Positions 15,839 to 28,103 of a stretch of DNA of 64,000 nucleotides are shown here, one piece after another. This DNA comes from Serinus canaria (Eukaryota; Chordata; Aves; Passeriformes; Fringillidae): the NCBI RefSeq assembly GCF_022539315.1, contig NC_066343.1, positions 35,307,146 to 35,371,145 of the forward strand, written 5' to 3'. Position 1 is the stretch's first letter, and every line of letters starts with the position of its first letter. Below the pieces are notes generated by a model. That model made no database searches. It was not told where the DNA came from and worked only from the letters and a program-made list of their open reading frames with translations. Position numbers and translations under genes: made by a program.

Positions 15839-15866
15839 AGAAAACTTGTCTTAGCAAGAGATGAAC

Positions 15867-15914
15867 TTTCATCTCTTTCTAAGAGATGAAAACAACTCTT
15901 AGAAAGAGATGAAA
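15867..15914. repeat. Perfect 19-bp inverted repeat with 10-nt loop
   Basis: TTTCATCTCTTTCTAAGAG at 15867-15885 is exactly complementary, in reverse, to CTCTTAGAAAGAGATGAAA at 15896-15914. The loop is ATGAAAACAA. It lies just beyond the inner end of the CR1 fragment and carries a third partial copy of the arm sequence near 15856. It could form a hairpin in DNA or RNA. Confidence 0.95.
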
Positions 15915-18900
15915 TTTCTAGAAGATGCTCACTTCTTCTACTGTCTGTAAAAGAAGACTGTCTGTGAGTAGTACAGGCTTCAAAGCCTAACCCTGAAGCA
16001 CATAACTGAGGAGAAAAGACATCCTGCTATACAAGCAGGGATTTCAATTTCTGCTGGAGAAAAGTTTGTCCTTTACACTTCCAGGAGAATAGCAGTGTCA
16101 CCACAACTGTGTGTTTCCAGCTGGCAATCTTAATTAAGAATCACAGGAGTGCTTCCTATTTTTATTTTGCCCATGAAAAACCTCTACAGCCTTGTCTGAA
16201 GCTCACTGCCACTGGTAACCAATCAAACTGAAATCATGGTCAACCTTGGAGCACCACGTAGCACAAAGTGCCCACCAGCAGGCGCAAGGAGACACCTTTG
16301 GAAGTCCTCTTGGTGGAGACAAACCTTTGGAAGTCCTCCAGTGAACATCTCCTTGTTCTCTAAAGAAGGACACAGCATGCCAGAGACATGCCGTCATTGT
16401 TCCTTGAATTTGGAACATCACTGCCCTTCAATCACTAGCTATAGGATAGATCTTGATTTGAAAAACCTTTACTTACCCCAAAATAAAGAACCAGCAGTAC
16501 ATTTTTAAATTTTTAAAATTTTTTCCTGTTTTTACATTGCTTCTAGCTGAAAAGCATGATTGCTCACATAACAAAACAACATTGTTGGGCAAATAAGGCT
16601 GGTTTAAATGTATTAATTCCTTTGCTATTGTTGTACTAAAATAAATGTGAGATAAGCTAGAATACGAGTAAGAGTGATTGTCTAACACTTCATTAGCAAC
16701 CAAGTGAACTAAATTTTACATATATTTCTCAGCTGCCACAATAGAAATTTTCACAGAAAACTAGTGCAGAGTTTTTGAAGTTAGGCTAAAAGTAGCAAAA
16801 TTTAAGAGTTATGTTACTTTTAAACAATAGTTAAAAATAGGAAATCTCTATCTCATCTATCTTAAGAAGAAGAAAAAGCGTGAACAAAACAGTAGTTCTG
16901 CTGAAGTCCTGCAAATGCCGTATGAGTCTGTTCATGGACTTCAACCATCTCTGGATGAGGCCATCATTAAACACTTGGCCATATGTGCTGTTACACACCC
17001 TTAACTTCTGACCTTATCTCTGTTTCAGTGCCTTCTATGATATAACTGGGCTGGACCCATCTTCCCTGAGACTTTAGTTGATGCACCAGTCGACACCAGA
17101 TTTAGTCCATCTGTCTAACTGGGCCATCATCTGGATGCCACGTTAGAGGGAGGAATTTTTGGAAGTTTTGCCACAGAGTAGGCACATATCAAAGTTATGT
17201 AATCGGGGCAGTTTCAGTGATCCTTATGACACAACATTCCACTGAGACAGTGTGCACTCTGGGATAAGCTCTGGTCTATCCAGAGTGAATGACAAATCTG
17301 TTCATAACAATGGGATCAGAAACATGTACCTAGATTCATTCCCCTAGGAAGAATCTGGTTGCATGATGTGATACCACTAAATACCTAATGTGTCAGTGAA
17401 ATGTTTTCTGCACTCAGGCCTTGCAGTGGTATGATTTTTATCTCGTACTTGTTTAAAAATGTGGTTTGAAAGTGTCTGTGATCAATGTTTCAAAACAAGG
17501 TTTACCATCTTCATCTAAAAGTTAGTTGCATTATCTCAATAACGTCTTTTCACAGTGGGTAAATTCTGTTAAAGCATATAACTTCTTATTCCTCTTTTCT
17601 TGCTGAATACACATTTCTGACTTTTATTCAGGAAAGAGCTAAGGCAAATGTGAGCAATCAGCTGATTTTTCATTAGATCAATGCAGCATGTTGCTTCATG
17701 AGTTTTTCAGAGTGCGAAAATCTCAAACATTTGAGCAAATGAATGAAATCACAAATCTTGCTACCCAGTAGCAATACAAGTTGATATGATTTATAAACAT
17801 TAGCTTCAACCATTCAGGAGCACCAAAGGTGTATTGAGTACACAGTCACTGCTAGGAGTATCAGGAAAGTTGATGATTTATCTGTCAGAGGTAATCATGT
17901 CATGTTGGAGAGCAAGTGCTCTTTTTTTTTTAATAATTGTCATAAGTTTTAATAGTAAATGTAAATATTACACACTCAAAAATTTTGCTTTCATTTTCAA
18001 AGACATGAAAATTATTGGCATGCGTTTCCAGTCTCACAGTGATCTTCGTTTGCTTGCTGTCTGTCAGCTCACTAATAAACGGTAGATTTATCTCTTTGTA
18101 GAGCCAAAAAATCTTATTCATCTGTGGACTATCTCATAATTGCTGAAGTGATTTTGATTTATAATCCCCAAAATGTAAGATCTGAGTGCCTAAAATTCTT
18201 CTTTTCTTAAATTGCTCATGCCTAAGTAGGCAGTTCTCTAGGGATTTGTCTATATTTCACTGATGCCTACCAGTTGTAGAAGAGCTGCTCTATGGCCTAC
18301 TTTTTTTCTAGCTCTCCATAGTTACAAGTCTTCTCTTTCCTGCCACAGTGATGTTTTAAAAAGTAAAATCTGTTTCTGTTGTGCATTTTCTTGCTGCATG
18401 CCTTTATTCCCGTTTGGAAATACCCAGCAAAGCTGACACGTTTTTGATTTTGATTTGAGGACGTGGGATATGTATTGCATCATTGTTTTGCCTGGGGCAT
18501 TCAAAGTGCCCTGGCAGATGAGTCCATGCATGCCTCTGACTCTTGGATACGAGGAGAGCCGTTTGAACAGCTACAGCCTGCTCCATTGTGTTCAGAGCAA
18601 ACTCTGTGAAATTCCTTTCAGCTACATGTCACTTCCAGTTTATGTTGTCTGAAATTTTAACAATGATAGATGGTACTAGGCTCTTTTCAAAATTCTTGCT
18701 CAATCAGAAGCTGATATCCAAGCATGGCTGTACATAGTTTTTTTAAGAATAATGACTTTTACAATAAGTGTAAAACAATTTTCATAGGCACATTCTGGTC
18801 ATATTTGGACATTCAGAACTTTCACTCTATATTGTGTATTTGTCACTATTATTCACCTATGTGGAAAAAAGAGTAATCTAGACAAACCTGAAGAAGACAC

Positions 18901-21557
18901 AAATGAGAGCTGCCCAGTGCTTTGTTTACAGAGAATAACACTGTTCTGTGTCATACCACTGTCAGCTTGATGGTTCTTTACAAAGACTGGGAGTGCTTGT
19001 TTTTACAGAGAAGCTGGCCTAACTATTCTGCAATAACTCCCCCATGTGGGCATTTCATTTCACTCTGTATTTCATTTTCAGAACAGGAAGGCTGACTCAA
19101 ATATTAGTCTTTCTTTCATTTATAGCGGCCGCACACAAATTTTTCAGGCACACTTACGAAGTATGGAAATCTTGGTTAGTCTCCCTGTCTCAGTAAAATT
19201 CAGAGCATGTTATCTGTGCTAATCTCAGTGTGAGCAAGCTGTTTTGAAGGGTGATCTCAGTAGGGTAAGAGTAAGTTGTATTGGCTGTACTAGTACAAAA
19301 AGGCTAAAAAGTCTTCTTTTGGTCTGATTTAATTGGTTGCCTCTGACACCTCTGGAAGCTCCAGCCGGCCAGACCAGCTTCACCTCAGTTTGTTTACTGA
19401 AGTCAGGCAAGGCCTGTTTGCTGTCAAGGCTCAGAGCATGCCTTAATCAGCTCTCTGCAGCTCTGGTCAAAGCTGACATCTACCCCTTGGTCATGCTGCC
19501 CACATTCCTCGTACCCATGGAAGTAAACTGGCAGTGCAAACTATTTGTATGGCACATAAAGCTGCAGAACTTTGAAGGATTGTAAACCCTCCAACTCTGT
19601 CTAGTCAGCACACCTATGAACTTTGTATCAAAATCTTAGTGCAGTTAATTAATAGTTTCTGAGCAGCTCAGTCACAGTAATTCTGATTGCTTTCCCACTT
19701 CTTATCTAGAAATAAAAATGGTCATCTAATTACTTAATGGAATTTGTGAAACAAACAAACAATGATAAACCCTGATTTTTTTCTTCAGTTTAAGAAAGCC
19801 TATAATCTAAGTCTATTAATTGACAGACAACCAGAGTGTGAAAGGCTATGCCATGTTTCTGTTGCCAGTACCTTGTGCATCCCAGACCAAACAGGTTTTA
19901 AGTTACAAAAAATACAAAATATATGTTGGCATGAAGAGGGAAAGTGAGCCTCCAGTTTGTTTTCCTGTTTGAGATGGTTGATTAACAATGGGCTAGAGGG
20001 AGACAGGAGAAGAGGTCATTTTCAGGCTGAGTAAACAGAGCAATTTCTCACCCAGAAATCTCCTCTGTGGCAGCTGTCTGAGCAATAAGGAACTTGTCCT
20101 TCATATAACCAGAAAGAAAATTGTGAAACAGCTCTTTTTGTCTCATCTTTTTAATTTATTTAATCTGGGACCTAAAGTACCAAGAGACAATAATAAAGGC
20201 AGTTTACATTCTCTTTTCAGATGGACTAGTCCCAGGAAATCCTGTCCCTTTTTTGATGTGATTCCAGACTGTATACAAATGCCAATCACTTATGTCTTCT
20301 GTCCAGAAAAAAAAAAATGAGCCACCAGCCCTCATATCTTTGCTTCTCTAATCATTGTCCAAACTTATTCCCTCGATATTACTATCTATCAATATGTAGC
20401 TTGCCTAACACAATTTTATTTGTTTAACTTTCCTAAAGGTCCAGCTTCTTTAAACTGAAATGGACCCTTCATAAGCCCCTGTTGAAGTGAATTCAATCTT
20501 TTTTCAGAAATGATGAAAATGGAAGCTCTCTACTTCTCAAGATTTTATTAATTTGGTAATTCCAGGGTAAGCATTTTTCATACTTCACAAACTAGCTAAT
20601 CTAATGCATTTACACTTATTCCAGCACTTGAATTTTCCAGTAAGTTCATGAAAATGTTGGAGCTCCTCTTGTAGGGAATGAGTGTCTGAAATATCAAACT
20701 GAATGTTTGGTCTAGCCCCCTGTGTTTAGCTGATCAGTGATGCAAAGAAATCTGACCGAGGCAAAAAAAATCCTAATTTCCTAATTGACAGATGCACACA
20801 GTAGATCTCCTTTCATCTGGGCTGGTTGTGTACTGCCATTAGTTGAAGGATAAGCATTGAAGTTCTTATTGTAAACTTCAGCAGTATTGCTGTTTTTCAA
20901 ATGATAGCAGAATTACTAAGTACACCTGAATAATCACTTGTTAACTCATGTGATTAAATAAATAATATCCATTGCACCTTAATATAATTTGTTCTTTAAG
21001 AATATTGGAAGTTCTTCCAAAAAATTAGGGAATTCTTTGTTATAGAAATGAAATAATAGCCTAAGAAAGCAGATTTTGTGAATATGTTGAAGTTGGTGGG
21101 ATATATGTATTGACACTTGTCACTTTAGCAGACAAAAAGGTTCAGAGGGGAAGCTGCCTAAGTGTTCTGGGAGTCAGTGAAGAGATAAATGTCTTTGTAA
21201 CCTAATTCAAAGCACTAAATTTAGACCCCTGTACACAGACATCTGTGTACACAGTTCATCCCCAAACCTACACTTTGAGTTGTATTGATGGGTCCGGTAT
21301 GGCACCAGCAGGAAGATATTCCAAAATGAGTTCCCTCATTTTTCACATTTGACTCATTTGTTTTTTAACTGCAATCTGAATTTTCTTCTCCTAATATTTG
21401 GAGTTATTTGGCCTAGTAAGGCTTTTAACTGGTCCTTATATTTTGACACGACCTTGGTAGAAACACTTATTGTGTGTCCTTGCTTGTATTTTACCCATAG
21501 TGATGGGTTTTATACCGACAGTTATACTATTTGACTTTATCAACATTTCTAAGTCTT
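15915..21557. other. Intergenic, no gene seen
   Basis: Apart from the 27-bp duplication at 16288 nothing stands out. A lone GCGGCCGC near 19126 is the only CpG-rich octamer in its surroundings. Confidence 0.7.
16288..16342. repeat. Two-copy 27/28-bp tandem duplication
   Basis: GGAGACACCTTTGGAAGTCC at 16288 is repeated at 16315 with a one-base insertion. Confidence 0.9.
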
Positions 21558-21710
21558 GCAAGGTTCACAGCATCACAGAAAATTCTGAGTTTGAAGGGAA
21601 CCAGAAGAATCATCAAATCCACCTCCTAAGTGAATGGTCCTTACAAGGATTGAACCCACTGCCTTGGTGATACTTGCACCAGGTTCCAACCAAACTGGGC
21701 TAATTTTATA
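21558..21710 (-). mobile_element. tRNA-Ile-headed SINE with CR1-like tail (TguSINE1 type)
   Basis: Read on the minus strand, the element begins near 21706 with a tRNA-Ile-like head. The A-box region resembles TTAGCTCAGTTGGTT. The anticodon-arm part reads TGGTGCAAGTATC, followed by CACCAAGG and a B box GGGTTCAATCC. A tail follows that resembles the 3' end of avian CR1 and ends in a TTCTGTGATGCTGTGA-like repeat. A tRNA-Ile head fused to a CR1 3' end is the structure of TguSINE1, a passerine SINE mobilised by CR1 machinery. The copy has several substitutions from tRNA-Ile and is a fossil, not a tRNA gene. Confidence 0.8.
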
Positions 21711-21874
21711 TTTTTATATATATATAAAATACAATACAAGTTTTGCTCATGCTAGTATCAGTCATTAGAAAATCTCTCACGCAGAAACAGACAGGAAAGT
21801 TTGAAGGAGCTCTTCTCACTGCCTAACAAATTGTCTCTCTCTTTAAAATTCCCAAGTTTTCTGGTGTGAAGACC

Positions 21875-22456
21875 ACCCTGTCCTGGGCTGCATCAGGCAG
21901 AGCATCACCAGCCAGGCAAGGGAGAGGATTGTCCTGCTCTGCTCTGCACTGGTGTGGCCTCACCTCAAGTGTTGGAGGTGTTTTTGGGTGTTACAATATA
22001 AAAAAGATATTAAGCTATTTGGAGAGTGTCCAAGGGAGGGTAACAAGGACAAGGAAGGGTCTGGAGGGAAAGCCTCACAAGGAGCAGCAGAGGTCACTTG
22101 GTCTGTTCAGCCTGGGGGAGACAGGGTACAGACCTTATTGCAGTCTGTGATTTACTCATGAGGGAAGAGGAGCAGCAGGCACTGATCTTTGGTGATCACT
22201 GAGAGGAATGGCCTGAGGTTGTGTCAGGGGAGATTTAGGTTAGGTATTAGACAAAGGTTCTTCCCTCAGAGGGTGATTGGCACTAGAACAGGGTCCCCAG
22301 GGGAGTGGTCACAGCATCAGCCTGACAGAGTTCAAGAAGTGCTTGGACAGTGCTCTCAGGCATATGGTGTGATTCTTGGGCTGTTCTGCCCAGGGCCAAG
22401 GGCTGAATTCAATGATCCTAATAGGTCCCTTCCATCCCTGCATATTCTATGAGTCC
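21875..22456 (+). mobile_element. CR1 LINE fragment, 5'-truncated, plus orientation
   Basis: The stretch matches the 3' part of an avian CR1 non-LTR retrotransposon, covering the end of the reverse-transcriptase frame and the 3' UTR. Recognisable pieces are the GTGTGGCCTCACCTC block near 21951, CAGCCTGGGGGAGAC near 22107 and TCAATGATCCTAATAGGTCC near 22410. The element ends TATTCTATGAGTCCATGAA, a decayed copy of the CR1 terminal octamer repeat. It is truncated at the 5' end, as most CR1 copies are, and its frames are broken, so it is inactive. It lies about 165 bp from the opposed SINE. Confidence 0.9.
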
Positions 22457-22740
22457 ATGAAGTTACATTTGTCCCTTTCATACTGAGCTACAGAAAAAGA
22501 TTGGTGTCTGCAGACGGAGGAAGCTAGAGGTCAGTGTGCTAAGTGAGAAAGCAAAGATAACCCCTGAGTTTAGCTGTACTTCTGGGCATGATCAACATCA
22601 CAAAGGGAGGCTATGTAACTAGCATCCTTTGATAGCTGTCTTTTAGTTCCCTTTTCAAATAACCAATCAACACATGCATCTGTATTACCTGGCATAGCTT
22701 TTATCACATGTGCAGACTGACACCCAGATATGCTCCCTTG

Positions 22741-22820
22741 GATGTTTTAATTGATTTAATGTTTTAATTGATCTACTTGTTTTAATTAATCTTTTAGTTG
22801 ATGTTTTAATTGATCTACTG
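22741..22820. repeat. Degenerate minisatellite, unit TGTTTTAATTGATCTAC-like
   Basis: Four to five imperfect copies of a TGTTTTAATTGAT motif with variable spacers follow each other at about 16-30 bp intervals. Confidence 0.8.
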
Positions 22821-25800
22821 CCTCGCATGTTTGTGCTGAAAATACACAGGCAAATTTTTTAATTATGCTATCCAGAAGTGTACCACTACACTTTGCACGT
22901 TACAGAAAGATAAAATGTTCAGGAGAGAGTGACACGATTGAAAATTTGGGAGAGCGATAGATTTCTGAGAACAGTGAATTAGAAAATGCAAGAGGCATTA
23001 TTTTGTCATTCTTCCTCTGCTGTCAGCATGGTGCAGAAAAAGACGCCAGCTTTCTGTTTCCAAATTATGGAAATGTTAGTTCCTTTACTACAGTTTGACT
23101 GCCAAAGCAAGGAAAAACCAGACACTTTTGTCTTTTTGGTATAATTTTTCTCAGCAGTTTTATTTATCCATGCATTCTCATCTAGTAGGATTCAGGTTTT
23201 AAACTCAGAGGGTAATATCCCAAACATATTTTCTGCTCTTTTTAATAACACAGACTGCCAAATTTTACCCAATGACCTGTGAACCAATACTGTGAACTTA
23301 TTAATGAAGCTTGTTTTTCCTACTGCCTGGTGTGATGTTTGACAAGACAGACGCTGTGAATGGCAATATTAATGGCAACCAAGTCTGTTACAGGTGTCTG
23401 TTTTGCAGCTAAAACAAACAGCCAGAACTTGTTCAATATATACTTAGACAAGTATGACAATTTTTGTAAAGAAGGAGGTATTGAACTGATTTTAAAATGT
23501 CATGAGGGAAAATAAAATGGGCTAATCACCACACAATACATGGGATAGAAAGTAGATGAACACAACCTGGTCCCCACCCTAATTTTAACAACAACTTATC
23601 ACAAATATTCTCTACTTAAAAAAAATAAATCACATTAATGCTAACATGGTACTTTATCATCACTGCTAAATAAACATATATATAACCTTAAAGGTAATTT
23701 TACTGACTGCAACACATTGCTAATTTTGTATTTTGCTGTGAGTCATTGATTCTGTGGTGGACTTATATCACTGTATTTCAGTGGGTTTATGTCAGTACAA
23801 AAGAACAGCTCACAACTCTTTCTGTTTCACAGTACACTATTTTCATTTACTGTTCTCAAGTCATTGGTTGAGATGAGCTTCTCTGAAAAACAACATAGCT
23901 AAAACCAGCAAGAACAATCTATTACAGTGGATCTTAATCACAAATCACAAACATCTTGACAAAGTCTCATTACTGTCATTGTAGGAAAAGATCACTTAGA
24001 GTTTGTTGGAGGTCTGGTGTGCCAGAGATCAGCCATCCCCCTTGTCTGGTGGGAAACCCACTATGCTACCTTGAACCACACATGGAAGACAAAGATGTAA
24101 ATATTTCCAAAATAGATGTTTGAGTTACATGTATTAATTCATATTTTCATGTGTCTTTGTGTGGAAAGAATCTATTGGAGTGCCAAACACCAGCCATTTG
24201 CACTTCCTCAATTCCAAAGAGGAATTGTATCAGTAGGCTGAGACAAACCAGTCTGGAAGAAACTGAAGACAAAAATAATTTGTTTAACCAGGTTCTCCTG
24301 AATAACAGGCTCCATCAGATACTGTGTATTTTTCATTACTGTATTTCTCACACTTCTGCACTTTTTCATAAAAATCTGTTCTAAATATGAAATTTCTTCT
24401 TGTATTGCCCCAGGTGAAAACCAGGAAGTGATCACCAGAGAATCCTGTATGTCAAATTAGTCACCCAACTGCAAATGTGTCTGACAGCTGCTTTGGAAGA
24501 GCTGGACACTGCCAAGTGCCTGATGGCATAATTTTAAATCAATGGAGTTTGATTTTCTCTGCCTGAAAGGGGAGGCATCTCTTGGCTCTCTTGTCAGCAG
24601 ATCCAAGCATGTAAAGGGCTCCAATCTGTGTGTCTTCTTAAATGCAGTGGCATCAAACTAAACAGTCACAGAGGCTGATATTTCTTCTGTGATGATGGTA
24701 TATCCTCCTAGGTTGACAAGTCAGAGTTCTCTCAGTTTTTTGAAAAGTCTGCCAGAAAATACTCCTAGTGTTGTCCAATGTCACTGTTATTCCATTCTTC
24801 CTTACTTCCTTATTTTTCATTTCTCCCCCTCATTTCTTATAAATCAGAGCTTTATTGATCATCATAATTTCCAAAGGATAGTTAATCACACACAGAGAAA
24901 GGAAAAGTTGGGAGAACATTTTTTCATAGATTGCAACTTTTCTGTTGCTTGCCAATGAACTCAAGCATCTAATAAAAATTGTAGGGTTTATAATGATTTC
25001 AAGTGGATGAATCATATTCTAAGATAGAAATAATGGCAGAAATTGTTCATGAAAATTATACTAAAATTGAGGAAAAAAATTGCCTGTGCTCCCACGTTCA
25101 GATAGTTTTATAGCTCAGTGACTACAGAGCTGCCTCAATCACTTAAAAAAGACTTGATTGTATTTTCTGAATATATAGAGTTTAATTCTGTCTTTTCAAA
25201 ATTCACTTTTCTGCTGTCTCTTGGTTTTGCCCTAAAAAAACAAATCCGTTTCCTCAGCATCCCTACAGTCAACTGTTTGGAAAAGCTCTTAAAAACTCTC
25301 ACTAAAATAGAAATATTCAGCAGTCATCATTTCAAAACACTGTGCTAGGACAAAACTAGATTTTCTCACTTAAGCTTCAGCACTTGTGTGACAGTTTCAG
25401 ATTCTTCTGTGGTCAGTGGAGAGTGAAAAGGGCTTTCCATCATTACAGAGGAGAAGTCTGCCACCTAACTTTTACACCACTGATGCTCATGCAATAAATG
25501 TCACTCATAATGTAGAGTTTATTTAAGGGAGTCCACTAATGGAGTGGACTTATGAAGCAGTGTAAGTGTAATTAAAAATACAATTTTTATGCTTGTTCAT
25601 ATTAACAGTCTCTTTCACCATCTTGAAACACCTGTGGGAAAAACCATAATTTTTTCCACACATTCTTTTATTTTTCCTCAATCTACCACATTGATATAAT
25701 GATACAAACTGTAAGTTATCTGTAATGTGACCATACATTTTTTACTGTCATGGCTGTGTTGTGAGGATGTTTTCTTTTACCCTAGGAAGTGTTGCCAAAA

Positions 25801-26744
25801 CCATACATTATACAAACCTCTTTTTTTCCCCTCCTGTCTGAACATGCCATTAGAGTGAAATATCTATTTGAATGCTGGAATTCTCTTGGTTTCCCAGAAT
25901 CTTTGCTCTCAGCTTCTTCTCTTCCTGAAACAGAAGACTAGATTTTGTTAAAGAATATGGCATAAAGACTGTGGTGTTTTAACTAATTTCAGTGTGGGAT
26001 TTTATGTACGTTCAGAAATGGAGAGCAAGGAACAAAATAACTCACACATATTACAACTTCTGACATATTCAACAGTCATACTCAATATCTGATGGTTCAC
26101 AGATTTGTATATAACTCTAGCTAAGTGTAATAACATTGCGTAACAAATTCTTGCTTCTTTTTCAGTTCTAGAACTTGTGCTCTTGGCTGCAAAATGTTCC
26201 ATCATCAACCTTAGGTTCGGTTGGTATACAATCTGCTAATTATAGCTCTCATTTTCTTAGGAATTGAGAAAAGATTAATGAAAATCACTGAGGCTGAGAT
26301 GAGCATGCAGACCAGCTTTTCTGATGCTGAATGAGTGTTCCTGACACTAAGGAGTGAATGAAAGGTAAGAGTTCAAAGTCCATTTAAAGTCCCACAAAGT
26401 ACCTTTGTGTTTCTCCCATGTTTCTGACAAATCTGTAATAATTTATTGATAATGGTGAATACTGTGACTATTTTCTTTTTTTTAATGTACTTTTTCAAGT
26501 GGAAAATACATTTGTAATGGTCCCCAAATGTGCACAGGTGACACAGAATTTTAAAATTATTATCTGCTGTGAATTTTAAGACAGGTCATCTTTTCTCCTT
26601 AAACACTTCACTATCCTCTTCAGAGACTTTAAATCATAAAGCTATTGTGCTAAAAAGCATTGAGGTTTTTTGAACTGGTATGATTTAACTTTGTCTTTGT
26701 CACAAATAATATCACATGGTTTACATAAGGCAAAGTGGTTTTGT

Positions 26745-26820
26745 ATCTTTGTTATGCTGGTTTGTTTTGTTCTTCAGGCCAGATCTTTGTTATGCTGGTT
26801 TATTTTGTTCTCCAGGCCAG
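26745..26820. repeat. Two-copy 38-bp tandem duplication
   Basis: Copy 1 is 26745-26782 and copy 2 is 26783-26820. They differ at only two positions, a G/A change after GCTGGTTT and a T/C change in TTCTTCAGG, so the duplication is fairly recent. No flanking target repeats are seen. Both copies end in CAGGCCAG. Confidence 0.95.
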
Positions 26821-28088
26821 ATTCTAAAGGGCAGGATCATAGTGGAGAGTTACATGTGCAGAAAAAGATTGAATGGTCTAACTTTTTCAAAGTTAATACC
26901 ACATCATAACAACTTCACCTCTTTCAGATGCGCAACTTGAAGTGCTAATTGAAATATTTAGTCAATTTTTTGCTGTTTAAATAGTCATAACAATTACCGC
27001 TTAAATAATCTCAACCCAAAACGTATTCTTAGCTGCTTTTACAAATTAAGCATGCATTGTAATTATCACCACTACAGTGTTGACTTTTGTAGCGCACATT
27101 ATTTAATAAATGCTTCAACTTTGACAGAGATATTTTAAGAAGTGGTAGAAACTCACAGGGGAAGCACTGAGAATGAAATTTTCTGATGGTATTCATCTGA
27201 CTAAACTAAATGGAAATGCCCCAAGATTAGAGTTCCCCTTTGTATAGAGGAATATTAGAACTCACTGAATATGACTCCTCTCATCTTCAAGCAGACACTG
27301 AAGTAGTACTGATAGTCAAGTTCTGCTTCCCCCTGACTGGTGTGACTTAGTTGATGTTTATATAAAAATGTTTATAATTAGGTGGGACAAGACCTGGCGA
27401 CTGCCTCTACAGATAAATCCCACAGGACTGCTCCACAGTTCACCAAAGTCCATGCAAGGCTGTTTATTCAGTTCTCTGGGTCAGAGATCATTCTTTTCTT
27501 AATGAAAGATATAATGAAATAAAGAGTAAGTGTAGTATTTCTTGAGCTCAGCTGCCAGGATTTTTTCAGAATTCTGGCGCAGCTATGGAAATACATTAGG
27601 GATGTGAGAAAGCATTTTCTCACATTAGTCATTGGGGGTACATTTGGGTATTTGCCATTTTCATTTCAATCCTTGATTTAGCAGGAGAAAACCAACTAAA
27701 TCAATTCTCTTTTATTTATTTAATAAGGGAAAGCACTGTTTTAACAAATGGAAGCCTTGGAAACATTCCAGGAGAGGAAAAAGTTTGACTGAAGACAGGC
27801 ACATACAGACTACACTTCCCAAGTATGGCTTGGGTAGGGATGTGCAACTCTGACTGCTCAAAAAGATGTACCAATGCATGTGAAAAAGCAGGACTCACTT
27901 GTGTTATCAGCAGTGTTACAGATGATTCTGTGTAAACATTATACATATGGCTCCTGGGTCACACAGAGCACAGAAGGCCAAGGTTTCCACAGGCAGAAAC
28001 AGATGTTCTGTGTCAGCAGGAAAGGTCTCAGAACATGGCATGGCCAGGCTCTATGAAAAGATCAGGAAAATACACTCTAGTACCAGCC

Positions 28089-28103
28089 AAAAAAAAAAAA
28101 AAA
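28089..28103. repeat. Poly(A) tract of about 15 A
   Basis: A simple A run is followed by CAACAAATTAG. No recognisable retroposon precedes it. Confidence 0.85.

Noticed and set aside
19126..19133. Isolated GCGGCCGC octamer
   Set aside because: A single rare octamer in AT-rich DNA without other CpG enrichment. No function can be argued.
21640..21706. tRNA-Ile-like sequence with an intact B box
   Set aside because: It lacks a pairable acceptor stem, carries many substitutions and is fused to a CR1-like tail. It is the head of a SINE, not a tRNA gene.
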